DNA of 64,000 nucleotides from Pseudisothecium myosuroides (Eukaryota > Streptophyta > Bryopsida > Hypnales > Lembophyllaceae): positions 3,102,501-3,166,500 of the forward strand of contig OX637288.1 of assembly GCA_951799445.1 (NCBI GenBank). The letters are read 5' to 3'. Shown piece after piece: positions 26,152 to 37,973 of this stretch. A program made the translations under genes and the position numbers. How positions within the stretch are numbered: the first letter of the stretch is position 1; every line of letters begins with the position of its first letter. The notes under the pieces are model-generated. The model saw only the letters and a list, made by a program, of their open reading frames with translations. It searched no databases and had not been told where the DNA came from.

Positions 26152-27694
26152 ACCACCCAAGCAAGGGAGGTCGCTTTCCAAGCATTCACTTTTGCTAGTG
26201 TATAAGCCTAGAAATGCAAGCCTACGAGCCTTGAGCTTAGGTTTGGTGAGCCTAAAGCTTGAGATTTCAAAAATATAATTTTGGAGTATATCTTTTTGAA
26301 TTTTGAAGAAGAAGCTTATATTTTAGGAAAAAATTCTATTTATAGAACAATTTGATACCATAATTAATTTTTAAAAATATTTTTGGAAGTATAAATTCAA
26401 TGGAATTTTTCAAGGAACAATCAAATTGCATTCAAAAACCAAAAGTCCTAAATCTAAATCCTTCTAAAGTCAACTTACGTATGTTGGTCTCAAACTATTA
26501 AAAAGTACACAAATATTATTGTAAGCTTACAATATTACATACTACAGAAGCAACTTTGAATATCAAAGGTCATATCTTCTAATATATTTATAATTTATTT
26601 TTTTGTTTATGTATATTAGATATTTTTTTGGATGATTCCACTAAGACCCTCATCAAATCCGACGAGGGTCCAAGGGTCCTAGCTTCAACATACCATTTTA
26701 TTTGTTTGTAAACTTTTTGCATTTTTTTTTTGTTTCTTCACATTTGAGGACTTTGCAAACTATAATCCTTGAAGATGAAGAATGAGTGATTGGACGTTGA
26801 CGAATATTACATTGGCATTTTGTCAATGTTGTTCTAAAAGCAACTCTTGTGTAGTTTTCTTTGAATACTAAGTGACCCATTTTTTGTTTGTGTCTTTCAA
26901 AAAAATTGGGATTGTTCAAGGAACAAACATCTTTCATCTTGAACTGTTAATCTCGGCCTCAAATCCTTGATATACGCCTTAAATCTATAAAAAAAAAACC
27001 CACACTTGTAAATCACAATCTCCACAAACATAAAAATCTAGTAGATTCACAAGTTCATATATTAGCAACCTTAGTTTCAAATCCTTACAAACAAATCCAA
27101 AGAGGTATAAACTCATAGAAAGTGTGTGATTTCATTCATCAAATTAAACAATTAACAATTTTTTTTAATGAAAACGAATTTTTCAATGCTCTAAAGTATA
27201 GGAGCAAGCACATCATTCTGCTTAGAATTGAAGTCAAAGTTTATGTTGTTGTCATTTACTGTAACAAACCATTTAGCAGGCCATTTAGCCATACATTTGA
27301 TACTTGAGTTTGAAGAACAAATAGTGTAGATAGATGAAAAAAACATACAAAAGGTATGAAAATGTAATTTTTAAAACTTGAAGCCAATCAATTACAAACA
27401 CATGTTGAATCTTGGGTGGATTCTAATATTTTGAATAGATTAAAAAAATTACTAACTTACTAACTTTGACATCTTTTAAGTTTTTTCATTTTTTCATTTT
27501 GGACCCACTTTCAATTGATTAATGTTAATGAAAATTTTATGGCTCATGCAAAAGTGTGTATCATGCTCATTCAAAAAAAACAATATATTTTTAAGATTTT
27601 GTAGCAATTTAGCAATTTCATCCCCCAAGAAAAGGAAAAATATATCATCCAATTTTCCTTCAAGAATTTTTATCTTTTTAAGATTTTAGGGGGG
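26152..27694. other. AT-rich intergenic flank left of the giant transposon
   Basis: No gene recognised. It ends in GGGGGG (27689-27694), the last four of which match GGGG right of the transposon. Confidence 0.5.
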
Positions 27695-27718
27695 ATGCCA
27701 TATTTAACTACTTCTGGA
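27695..27718 (+). repeat. Left terminal inverted repeat (24 bp)
   Basis: Exact reverse complement of 50054-50077. Starts ATGCCATATTTAAC. It overlaps the subterminal hairpin at 27710-27737. Confidence 0.9.
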
Positions 27719-27737
27719 CTTTCAATAGTCCAGAAGT
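27710..27737. repeat. Subterminal hairpin at the left transposon end
   Basis: ACTTCTGGACT and AGTCCAGAAGT form a perfect 11-bp stem around the 6-nt loop TTCAAT. It begins inside the TIR. The right end lacks an equal hairpin (only a weaker GGAC/GTCC pairing near 50021-50040), so the two ends differ. Confidence 0.75.
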
Positions 27738-27996
27738 AAAGAGGCGGTGAAATCCCCTGATGTTTTTCTATGGATCTGGAGATCTCCTGAAATAGGAACG
27801 CTTTGCATGCATCCAATTCAGCACCCACAAGTATGTCGGGGAATGCTTCATGTGCTTGGAAATGAAAGAAATCGTGTAGTTGTAACATAGCGGATCCGTG
27901 GTAGACTGAGTTCACATGATTGTATTGGGAGATCTGTGGACCGGGTTTCCGTAGTTTAGGCATCCAATTTACAGCACAACTGAAGTCTCAGAACCT

Positions 27997-29140
27997 ATCG
28001 AGAGATCCCCCGATGACCACCACTTGTTGCAAACAGGGCTCCCATCCCATATTAATCCCTCAGTGAGCGCTGATCTTCACATAATTCTATCGGGAGATCC
28101 CCTGACGGGGTGGTAGAATATGAGTCGGCTTCACTGACAATCTTGGTGTCGAAGTGGGGTACAATTTGATTCCTGTGCTAAAGTGCAAGTGATATCCGAG
28201 TTCATCAAGAATGATTCACAATAAGGCACGAGGGGGGCGATTCTTTCAAAGATATATGGTATCCCGAGAGTTCAAAGGAAGTACACACAAGTGGATTTGA
28301 AATTCAAACATCAGTTGACAATTACCAAATGAGCAATTGCTCTTGGGAATAAGGAGTCCGGTTCTAGGATTCACCGGGAGATCCCCCGACGGACTGCTAA
28401 TATAGTGGAGCTAAGGTAGTCAGGATATGACGAAGTGACAGGGGCATATCACAGTAACTTACTCACAGTGACATTTGAAGAACTGTAGACCACTGAGTCA
28501 CAGGTGCTCAGACGTTCATCATACATCTGAAGATGAATAACGACTAAGTAAACATAATATTCCATCCGAAATAATGACAGTAGTTTTAGTTTGTGTAAAG
28601 AACATCAAGGTTCTTTCACTACAAAAAATAGATTCGTACTTGGTTGAATGTCCGCTATATAATTGTGAAGATGCAAAACCTAGAAGACTAGAATTCCAAC
28701 AGTGTAATTGTGAGAGAAAAGAAATGCATTATTCAGACTCATTTGAGTGCATGTGTGACCCGAGCAATGTATTCTGTTCCGGACACAAACATAAACCACT
28801 TCCATTTCAGGAGACGAGAGGAAGAAAGACATCCCGCGCTTCTGCTATCAAGTCATTGCCCCCGTGCCGCACGCAAAGAATAGAAATCATAAACATATTA
28901 ATATATTCATACAGATTTATTTTACATATACAAGTCACAAAAAGCAGCTCTGAAAAACTAATCGAAGAACAGTCCTACTGACTCAACGGACTGTACTTCG
29001 AAACCCCCACTTGCGGCTGCGCTTACTGGATGTAGAATGCGTCGTGCAATATCACGATGGCAGTCGCGCCCCGCAGAATGCATCGTGACATCTCACGATT
29101 GCCGCGACGACCGACACAGTGCGTCGGGAGTTCCCACGAT
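27997..29140. repeat. Palindrome cluster at the left end
   Basis: 18-bp dyads start at 27997, 28089, 28373, 29041, 29082 and 29123. The outer three are the G-rich type (ATCGGGAGATCCCCCGAT-like). The last three are spaced exactly 41 bp apart, forming a triplet just after the transposase stop codon. A 135-codon open frame at 28574-28981 in this stretch has no recognised domain and is not called. Confidence 0.8.
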
Positions 29141-31193
29141 GGCAGTAGCGACCCCGGACTAGGCACTCAGTCATGGGTCCACCACGTTTGCCCGATTCAA
29201 ATTCACTAAGGCAGCCTCCCTACTCTTCTGAGGAATCGTCCGTGATTTTTGATCCACTCTCCTGGACCAATTCGCATACACTGCAGCACTCGCTTCCACC
29301 CAGGTGGGGGGACTTTTTTCAACAACCCATTTACCGTACCAGCAATTCCGATAAATCAATTCCAGACTTGTTTCGGAGTTATCGGGTCGCCAGTACTGAA
29401 GCAAGAACTTCCCGTTATTCACATCTCCTTCCAATCTGCATACAGTAGACAATGCTCTTCCCTGCCAAACAGCACATGATTCCGGGACTTCCGGTCTGAC
29501 AAGTACCCAACAGCTTGGTCGTATGTCTAGCCATGGATTACAGCTTTCCCTTAGCACTTCATTTGCAGGGCCGCAGTAAGGCTCCGGCTCCTCTTCTTCC
29601 TCCGGAATCACGTCCATGGGATTCACCGTCGATCCTGGGCGAGGGACTCCATTACGCGCCACCCTCCAATCGTGTTGTGGCCAGAAGCCTTCCACCAACT
29701 CCGGAGGACACTCGGGTAATGGTTCCTTCAGCTCATCGAGAACACACTTCCAGTAATCCACGTATGGACCGAACGCAGTTGCAAATCCCTCGCATCTAGA
29801 AATATCGTGTTGCCAGTACTGAATGTATTTCTCGAGTCCTACCAGCATGAAACCCTTGTTCAAGGTAGCTTTCCGCGCCGCTTCCCTTGCCTTCTCTTGA
29901 TTTCCATGCGGTATCGGAACCTCGCTGCCCCACATGGGCTTAAACGGAACAGGCTTTGGACAGCCGTGAGGGAGCATGGGCCGACCATTGCTGTCTGTCT
30001 TCCAAATGCGTTCAGAAGGTTTCTTTGACGTTAACCAGTTCGAATCAACTGCTGACCTTTTGAAGTTTATGACGGGGACCCCATCAGTGTCCACGTAGAA
30101 CTTGAACAGGTGCATCTCCCCCAATCCAATTAATTTTTCCCCGCGATCGCATTGGTAACCCTCCACGAACGACTTGAAATCCCCCACCTCTTATATGAAC
30201 TCCGGCATAAATGACAGTTCTTGGGACTGCATGAAGGCTTTCATGAGGTCAACGACGACAAAAGTGTTCTTGGTCTTCAGGGCTTTGGAAAGGTGGTTGA
30301 AATATGCATCGATGTCCTCGTGAGTGTGTCTGACTAGTAGAAACCCAACCTGAATTTCCTTGAATACACCTCGTGCAATGAGCAAGGATAAGAACGCCAT
30401 CAGATATTTGTTCTTGTTATCCTTGGCAGAGTTGTCAAGCTGAAGATATAAATTTTCAGGAAGAGGGGTACTTCCGACCCGAGCTCCAGGTTCGGTGAGG
30501 GTTAGGCTGTCCATACATCTAGACTTCCCTCTAAGTAGTGCCTCGAACAATGAGTTAGCCGGCGGATATGGAAAGAGGTCGCCTGCCTCTCGAATAGGTG
30601 GACCCTCCAGCCGGCGCAATAACCTCGCCAAAGACGAAATGGTGAAGTTGGAGTCCGCCGGCCAGCAAGATGGAGCATAATGGGCGTAAGCACCGTCACC
30701 ATGGCCATGAGCTACCATTCCAGTAACGCTCATCGGAAGCTGCCCCAAACCGGCCGTGGCCTTTGTTGTCACCCGGAGTCTGGGTAGAGCCGTCTTGGAT
30801 GTATCCATCTTATCGTGAATTATACATAAAATTCTTCGAGGATCTCGTTTGGATTCCTCACGCCAAGACGCATACAAACGACGGCAAGAAGCTTGGTGAT
30901 TCAGATGATGAGTCCGCTGCTTCACGAACTCCACGTACTCAGGGCTTCCTTTCGAAGACTTCAGAATAAACTGCTGTAGGTCGTCGCATGTAGTACATTT
31001 TGCAAACGAACTTCCGACAGGCTAAATAGAGACGTTGTTGAAGTGCTCCCGCTTGAGTCTACTAATAGTCGACTGGCTCACGGGCGGCAGACCGTAGTCG
31101 GCATTCAACTGCACATCCAGAATTGGTACGCTTAAGCATTGGTACGAGCAAAGGGGAAGGAATGCAAATGACAAGCAATGCACCATAACAGTG

Positions 31194-31239
31194 ATCGTGA
31201 TATCTCACAATCATTGATCTCGTCGGGAGATCTTGCGAT
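31194..31239. repeat. Two palindromes in the transposase intron
   Basis: Dyads at 31194-31211 (ATCGTGATATCTCACAAT) and 31222-31239 (GTCGGGAGATCTTGCGAT) lie inside the 165-bp intron (31273-31109), so they do not touch coding sequence. Confidence 0.7.
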
Positions 31240-32170
31240 CAATAAAGCAGTGACAAGAGATAAGGGGCACTACCTCGTTGGCGTCTGCTCGGACTCGTTT
31301 CCAATTTCTTCCGGGAGGAAGGAATTTTAGAGTGTCCGTTCGCCCGTTCCCGATGCCGCACATTTGGTGGGGCATTTGATCAGCATTCTCGTCAATAATG
31401 GCTTTCATAGTCCCAGCGACCTGAACAGTCCAAGCCCGCGGGCACTTAACCCCTGTGTTTCCGTGCGTCCCTGATACGACGCCGTCGTTGTACATCTCGA
31501 TGTAACTGTGGTAAGTGGACTTCGGGATGCCGTGAATTATGTGCCACGCCTTGCCACAAACATCAACTCCCTCTAGCGTGACGTATTTCCGCTTCCGCTC
31601 CCCGTACCTTTCGTGTAGTTGTCCTCCCACTCCAATCCCATATTCACGGCGCTCGTCAAACGACTTCAAGTAGTACTTCTGCCTTACTAACAGCGTGAAC
31701 TCCTGGTTATAATGCTGACAACACAGACGTCTGCAGCAATTCTCCGAGCTGACTTTCCGAATCTCCTCGTCTGCCGTTTGCGGGAGTACTGCGATTCCTT
31801 CAGTTCCAGATTGGGTTTGCGAACTATAAACCGGTATGGTGCTTTCATTCTACCTCCGAGGTAAGCAAGAGGGTCGTCCATATCGGGAATGGCGGCAAAA
31901 TGATCCACTGTCTCCTTCAACGAACGACCATTGGAAAACCAGCACTCCGAAATTGGCCACCTGTCGTGAGACATTATGGCTTCGGTGTCACCCACAAAAA
32001 CATCGAGGACTGTCACACCTATGAAACCTTCACCAAGTGTCTCCTCTTGGAAATGATCCTCCGGACTCCAACAAATGATACGACCCGAGGAAACGAGGAG
32101 TTCGTCGGCGTCCTTTCAATGCACATCAAGTCCAAACCAGGCTCCTTGACGAATATACGGACATGGATCC

Positions 32171-32188
32171 ATCGGGGGATCCCCCGAC
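32171..32188. repeat. Palindrome inside the transposase coding exon
   Basis: ATCGGGGGATCCCCCGAC lies in transposase exon 1, where the minus strand reads SGDPPMDP. This is the same SGDP-type peptide that the motif gives in exon 6 of the + strand gene. Confidence 0.7.
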
Positions 32189-32713
32189 GCTCTAACAACG
32201 TCGGCGGCTCTCCACAACACTACATTCTCTTGAACATCCTCTAATGTGTTCATACCCCTCTGACAAGGAAAGCATTTCAAATCCTGGAATTTTAATTTGA
32301 TAGAATGAGGTCGCACCAGAATGTAAATCCAAGGCTCAACAGGTATGGGCACACCCAGCCACTGGCCCTGGGGACGAACCTCTTTAACTATTCCTGATCC
32401 AACTTCACCGAATCCAGGCACAAACAGCTTAACCCAATCACCATTCACAAACGCTTCACATCCACCGGTGGAATCCTGTGATTCACCCTCTACATGCGTT
32501 CCGTCCACATACGGAACTATCGCGTCAGCAGCAGACTCACAGAATGAATCCATTGTCAGAGTGAGCTCTATCGAATCCCGTGGACGAGATTAAAACAATC
32601 CGTAAAACCTGTACATCATACATTCAAGGAGTTAGGCATGTCTACAGAAGAGCGTTGCATTCATGGCATTGTAACCTCACGACATGAAGGACAGAAGCAT
32701 CAACGTCTGTACA

Positions 32714-33394
32714 GTCGTGGGAACTCACGATCACACGGCAACGCAACATGAACAAGTGAATCTAGTTACTGTCAACAAGAAGTTTGAAAGCCCAGACGCG
32801 ATAGTGCGATCTCAAGAAGGCCGTCCCACAACCACTTGGAAGAAGCCAAGGCATCCAGGAAAACGTCGCAGAAGTTTAGAAGACATTAACCAAAGAACGT
32901 TCAGTACATCGTGGGATCCCACAACACTCTTGGCGCTTAATCACTTAAACCAGAGATCGCGGTATTCCAAGATCCTCCTAAGGGATCACATAGACCGCTA
33001 CAGAAATACAAATGAAGTAGTGGGTCAAACTGAATCACTCTGATGAGTCCCCGACATATTATCAATCAATCGTGGGATCCCACGAGTTCGGTATCCTGTA
33101 AAATCCGGAAGAGTGTTTGTGAACCCCCCCGAGTAGGAGAACCTGGTGCCAACCGAAAATGTGATCGTGAGATCCCACGATGCTTATACAAGATCGACAA
33201 GGAGTATGACGGTCATCGATAAGTAAGGCACCTAGACGTACACCAGGAAGGCCACAGCCAAGGTTCAATCGATCGTGGGATCCCACGACGAAATGATAGA
33301 ACATCCCTCGACTACCAGACCGCGATATCTCTATACTCGAAGACTGAGAGGTCTCGCCCACGCTCAATAAGCGGAGATCGTGGGATCCCACGAT
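32714..33394. repeat. Palindrome cluster upstream of the transposase gene
   Basis: Six dyads start at 32714, 32908, 33069, 33164, 33272 and 33377. The last four are perfect or nearly perfect (ATCGTGGGATCCCACGAT type) and are spaced 95-108 bp apart. The cluster lies just 5' of the transposase start on -, where it could control that promoter. An open frame of 119 codons at 32684-33043 is not considered a gene. Confidence 0.8.
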
Positions 33395-33447
33395 GCTTAC
33401 ATATGTTGGATATATACACGTATTCTACTGTCGTAGACCGACGTATT

Positions 33448-33690
33448 TACCGAAGATCGTGAAATTAGGTTTCCTGTCACTGTTTTCATGACATTCGACA
33501 CTCTATAACTATTCTCAGTTACTGTACAAAAATTCTCTACTTTTAAAGTGAATTTTGTTGTAATTCAGACTCCTGAACCTCCATAGGTACAATAAGAAAC
33601 ATTCTTAGAAGTAGTTGAATTTGATGGCTGGGTTTTCCTCATGTAAGTCCGCCTAATTTCTAACGCAACCTAATTTCACTACTTTGTGAA
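33448..33690. mobile_element. Diverged copy of the 28-bp-TIR MITE
   Basis: GTGAAATTAGGTTTCC near 33456 and GCAACCTAATTTCACTA near 33664-33681 match the ends of the MITE at 4413-4668 in inverted orientation. It lies at the left border of the palindrome-free block. Confidence 0.5.
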
Positions 33691-34730
33691 GATGTTCTGA
33701 CCGGTTGTCATCCACGTACAAGGTTCTCATATCAACTTGCCCTCAGGGCAGTGCCGTCCCGCGATTCAAAAGGAACCTTGATGTCACCACAGCATGGTGA
33801 TCCCTTAAGCACATGAGTTTTTCGCAAAATGAGACCAATGCGCGAAGAAAATTATCGCAGACTCCGTTTCACTTTCAATCTACGACATCCTCAATTTGTG
33901 ACAGAGTGCAGTGGCGTCAATTCGACTACAAAATCCTCAACATTCGGAATCGCATAACACTTGCAAGGGATGCATTCTTACCTTGCAGCAACTGGCTCGG
34001 TCAGAACTTCGTGCGCCTCCATGCCCACTCTGTCGCCAACGCCGGCAGACACCCACTCGCCACTCCGCAGCCTGCTTCGCCTGTTCACGTGTGCAATCGA
34101 AAAGAGCAAGCTCCAGGTTCTTTTCGGGTTATGAACCAGGTGGCTGGTTGGAATTCTTCAGCTCTGAATTCCCGCCGCGAATTTTGAAATCACCAAGCGA
34201 TCCTTGATTTCGAATGTTGGATGCGTTCTTGAATGCCGTGCCACAATCAACAACGGCTGGGGGGTACGTGCGGTCCTTCACTTCGGAAGTTGATTGCATT
34301 CTCGAATTCCGTGCATCTCCGACTACAAGGAGGGAGGGCGTGGGGCTCTTGACTTTCTGACTGGAACTTCGCAAATCCAGGCTTCACTGAACTTCCGATT
34401 CTTCACTGAGATTTTGAAATTCGCCGCATTCAAGGATGGTATCGTTGCACCGTTTTCTAGGAGTCAATGATGCTTTGACCAAAGCGGATCAAACTCTGAA
34501 GACTTTCACTTGACAGAATGTCACACGCTTCCCCGATCAATACTCGGAATTCTTCCCCTACACGACCTGATTATACGTATCCTACAGAAACGAACTGTAC
34601 CAAATCTCGTGAACCCAAAAGCTTGAGCACCTGAAACATGTGGAACACCTCACTTACAAAAAGAATCAACAAAAATTTTGAACTCTCGAATGTTCATATT
34701 TGTTATTTTCTATTCCAATGAATGCAATCT
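33691..34730. other. Interior of the transposon, no gene recognised
   Basis: Moderately GC-rich. Repeated short words (GAATTCCG/GAATGCCG types) occur around 34160-34310. Open frames of 98-124 codons on + (33813-34207) carry no recognisable domain. No palindromes of the 18-bp class. Confidence 0.4.
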
Positions 34731-34930
34731 TAGGGTCTAGGGTCCACAGTCCACGGTCATAGGGTTTAGGGTACATGTTGTAGTGTAGTGTTCACGGTTT
34801 CAAGGTCATGGTTCTTGGTTTCAGGGTTCAGGGTTTAATAGGGTTTAGGGTATACAGTGGCAGCGCTTTACATTAATGTTTTCAGGGTCTGCAGTTCATG
34901 GTTTACGGCTTTTAGGGTTTAGGGTATTAT
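34731..34930 (+). repeat. Degenerate telomere-like TTTAGGG patch
   Basis: Several TAGGGTTTAGGGT units, with many GGTTT/GGTC variants between them (for example at 34768-34780, 34836-34850 and 34912-34925). The plant telomere unit is TTTAGGG. This is an interstitial, decayed array and may reflect break repair or an inserted repeat. Confidence 0.6.
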
Positions 34931-35183
34931 GAAAAATGAAAATGATGCTGATTATTTGTTTCCAATTTTTTCCTCAATTAAGTTTACGTCATCTCAGACT
35001 GGGAACATATAAACTTAAAATTCAATCTAACTCAATATTGCTAATTAAAAATGTCAGTTAACAGATTGATTTCATATATAATTCTTGTTATGTAGTACAA
35101 CATCCTATGGTTGAATATGGGACTTTACGGATTAAACAATGATTGACACAATTTTTATTTCATCTACGAATTTTTAAATAAAG

Positions 35184-35344
35184 CACGAGGGGCTTTTTTG
35201 CGTTTCCCTCTCTCATTTTTTCCTGCGTAAACAGCAATCCATGACTTCTCCTTGTGTCACAATCCGTTGACACAATGAAAAGTCATAAGATTGTTGTTTA
35301 CATAGGGGAAAGTAAGAGAGGGAAACGCAAAAAAGCCCCTTGTG
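35184..35344. mobile_element. 161-bp hairpin MITE
   Basis: Ends CACGAGGGGCTTTTTTGCG and the inverted CGCAAAAAAGCCCCTTGTG, pairing for about 30 bp, with further pairing inward (GACTTCTCCTTGTGTCA with TGACACAATGAAAAGTC). AAG is found directly outside both ends, so a 3-bp target duplication is possible (PIF/Harbinger-like), but that is weak evidence. Confidence 0.65.
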
Positions 35345-35689
35345 AAGGACTTTGGATGTGCAATCATGATGGAACAAATAACAAACTGAACCATTTATTT
35401 ATTTTGTATTTTAAATCTCAGTCTGAATGATTTAATGAGTTAAATGCTTTCAAATTTGTTAATGCACTTTGACGGGTGATGAATGCTTAAACCTGGAATC
35501 ATGTCATTCATGAGAATATTGTAGGTCATGCAATCTTCATCTGGATTTTTGAAATGATCAAACGTGGTATACATCTACATCATTATTTGACAACAATGTA
35601 CGTAATATTGTTATTTGTTATTGTTATTTGAACAATCTCCACCGATGTGAAACAAAAAATCGGGAATGAAATGCGTGATGGCTTGAAAC

Positions 35690-37965
35690 GGCTTAAATAA
35701 TATTATTTTAAAAAGTCAGGAAATTTCATACATGCATGCATAAAATTTGATTTAGAAAAATGTAATTGCTCCAACCTTAAATTCCACCACTATTTTCTAG
35801 TCTTGCCCGTTGAAAAATTCTAATTCACATGAAAATAAAAAAATTGGGAATGAAACGGGCCTTGCCATTGAACTATGGCTTCATTTTAAAAATGTCATGG
35901 AATTTCACACGTGCATGCATAAAATTCTACTATGGAAGTTGGAATTGCTCTCAGGATTTAGATTCCACCACTATATTCACTTCTTGCCCATTGCAAAATT
36001 CTAATTCACGTGAAGAAAATAAAATTGGGAATGAAACAGTCAGGCCCTGCCATGGAATGGCTTCATTTTAAAAACGTCATGGATGGTTCATACATGCATG
36101 CATAAAATTCTATTGTGGAAGTTGGAATTGCTCTTATAATTTAGATTCCACCACTATAATTATTCACTTCTTGCCCATTGCAAAATTCTAATTCACGTGA
36201 AGAAAAAAAAATTGGGAATGAAACAGTCAGGCCCTGCCATAGAATGGCTTCATTTTAAAAACGTCATGGATGGTTCATACATGCATGCATAAAATTCTAT
36301 CGAGGAAGTTGGAATTCCTCTTAGGATTTAGATTCCACCACTATAATTATTCACTTCTTGCCCATTGCAAAATTCTAATTCACGTGAAGTAAAAAAAATT
36401 GGGAATGAAACGGGCCTTGCCATGGAAATCAATGGCTTCATTTTAAAAATGTCATGGATGGTTCATACATGCATGCATAAAATTCTATCGTGGAAGTTGG
36501 AATTCCTCTTAGGATTTAGATTCCACCACTATAATTATTCACTTCTTGCCCATTGCAAAATTCTAATTCACGTGAAGTAAAAAAAATTGGGAATGAAACG
36601 GGCCCTGCCATGGAAATCAATGGCTTCATTTTAAAAATGTCATGGATGGTTCATACATGCATGCATAAAATTCTATCGTGGAAGTTGGAATTCCTCTTAG
36701 GATTTAGATTCCACCACTATAATTATTCACTTCTTGCCCATTGCAAAATTCTAATTCACGTGAAGTAAAAAAAATTGGGAATGAAACGGGCCCTGCCATG
36801 GAAATCAATGGCTTCATTTTAAAAATGTCATGGATGGTTCATACATGCATGCATAAAATTCTATCGTGGAAGTTGGAATTCCTCTTAGGATTTAGATTCC
36901 ACCACTATAATTATTCACTTCTTGCCCATTGCAAAATTCTAATTCACGTGAAGTAAAAAAAATTGGGAATGAAACGGGCCTTGCCATGGAAATCAATGGC
37001 TTCATTTTAAAAATGTCATGGATGGTTCATACATGCATGCATAAAATTCTATCGTGGAAGTTGGAATTCCTCTTAGGATTTAGATTCCACCACTATAATT
37101 ATTCACTTCTTGCCCATTGCAAAATTCTAATTCACGTGAAGTAAAAAAAATTGGGAATGAAACGGGCCCTGCCATGGAAATCAATGGCTTCATTTTAAAA
37201 ATGTCATGGATGGTTCATACATGCATGCATAAAATTCTATCGTGGAAGTTGGAATTCCTCTTAGGATTTAGATTCCACCACTATAATTATTCACTTCTTG
37301 CCCATTGCAAAATTCTAATTCACGTGAAGTAAAAAAAATTGGGAATGAAACGGGCCTTGCCATGGAAATCAATGGCTTCATTTTAAAAATGTCATGGATG
37401 GTTCATACATGCATGCATAAAATTCTATCGTGGAAGTTGGAATTGCTTTCAGGATTTAGATTCCACCACTATTTTTACTTCTTGCCCGTTGAAAAATCCA
37501 TCTTAACGTGAATTAAAAAAAATGGGGAATAAAAATATTGGGCCCTGCCATGAAATGGCTTCATTTTTAAAATGTCATGGATGGTTCATACATGCATGCA
37601 TAAAATTCTATCGTGGAAGTTGGAATTCCTCTTAGGATTTAGATTCCACCACTATAATTATTCACTTCTTGCCCATTGCAAAATTCTAATTCACGTGAAG
37701 TAAAAAAAATTGGGAATGAAACGGGCCCTGCCATGGAAATCAATGGCTTCATTTTAAAAATGTCATGGATGGTTCATACATGCATGCATAAAATTCTATC
37801 GTGGAAGTTGGAATTCCTCTTAGGATTTAGATTCCACCACTATAATTATTCACTTCTTGCCCATTGCAAAATTCTAATTCACGTGAAGTAAAAAAAATTG
37901 GAAATGAAACGGGCCCTGCCATGGAATGGTTTCGTTTTAAAAATGTCTGGCAATTTCATGCATAA
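35690..37965 (+). repeat. Tandem array of ~188-bp units with CACGTG and CATGCATG boxes
   Basis: About 12 units. The central ones repeat at exactly 188 bp (CATGCATG at 36280, 36468, 36656, 36844, 37032, 37220, 37408); edge units are 177-190 bp and more diverged. Nearly every unit holds TTCACGTGAA (G-box palindrome) and ATACATGCATGCAT (RY/Sph box palindrome). A 71-codon open frame recurs in each unit, but 188 is not a multiple of 3 and the frames overlap end to end, so it is not taken as a gene. Central units differ by only one or a few bases, so the array has been homogenised or expanded recently. Confidence 0.9.
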
Positions 37966-37973
37966 GACAATGC

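Larger units (their letters stand above)
29171..32553 (-). pseudogene. DUF7869-type transposase-like gene with three in-frame stops
   Basis: Likely the element's transposase. Exons on -: 32553-31854, 31788-31274, 31108-29171 (introns 65 and 165 bp; phases agree; 3153 nt, 1050 codons). Visible features: a small-domain N-terminus; a cysteine pair block ENCCRRLCC (codons about 245-255); a KAWHIIHGIPKSTYHSY helix-turn-helix-like region; a FAKCTTC zinc-type motif; then HDKMDTSK, LQLDN and HTHEDID blocks that carry acidic residues expected of an RNase H-like catalytic core; then a C-terminal Tudor/BAH-like part with a VWQGRAL motif. In-frame stops: TGA 32118-32116 (codon 146), TAG 31024-31022 (434), TAA 30193-30191 (711). 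Coding-type sequence continues across each, and none is removed by a credible intron. The 65-bp intron could instead be a frameshift. DUF7869 assignment is from pattern memory. Confidence 0.75.

Noticed and set aside
27670..27963. 97-codon minus-strand frame across the left TIR
   Set aside because: It runs out of the element through the TIR into flanking sequence, so it is unlikely to be an element gene.
28574..28981. 135-codon cysteine-containing frame at the left transposon end
   Set aside because: No recognisable domain, AT-rich and poorly supported; could be chance.
30185..30200. A mini-intron removing the TAA in the transposase
   Set aside because: The only GT-AG pair close by gives an intron of about 12 nt, too short to be spliced.
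29171..32553. Altered genetic code (stops read as sense) in the element
   Set aside because: The long + strand gene and the PDR genes read normally with the standard code; mutation is simpler.
33813..34207. Overlapping 98-124-codon + frames inside the transposon
   Set aside because: No domain, no splice context, and in the palindrome-free inserted block.
35810..37891. Recurring 71-codon open frames in the tandem array
   Set aside because: The 188-bp period is not a multiple of 3; frames overlap across unit borders and simply follow the repeat. No domain is seen.
35690..37965. CRISPR-like array
   Set aside because: The whole unit repeats with no unique spacers, in a plant nuclear sequence; it is a satellite-type tandem array.
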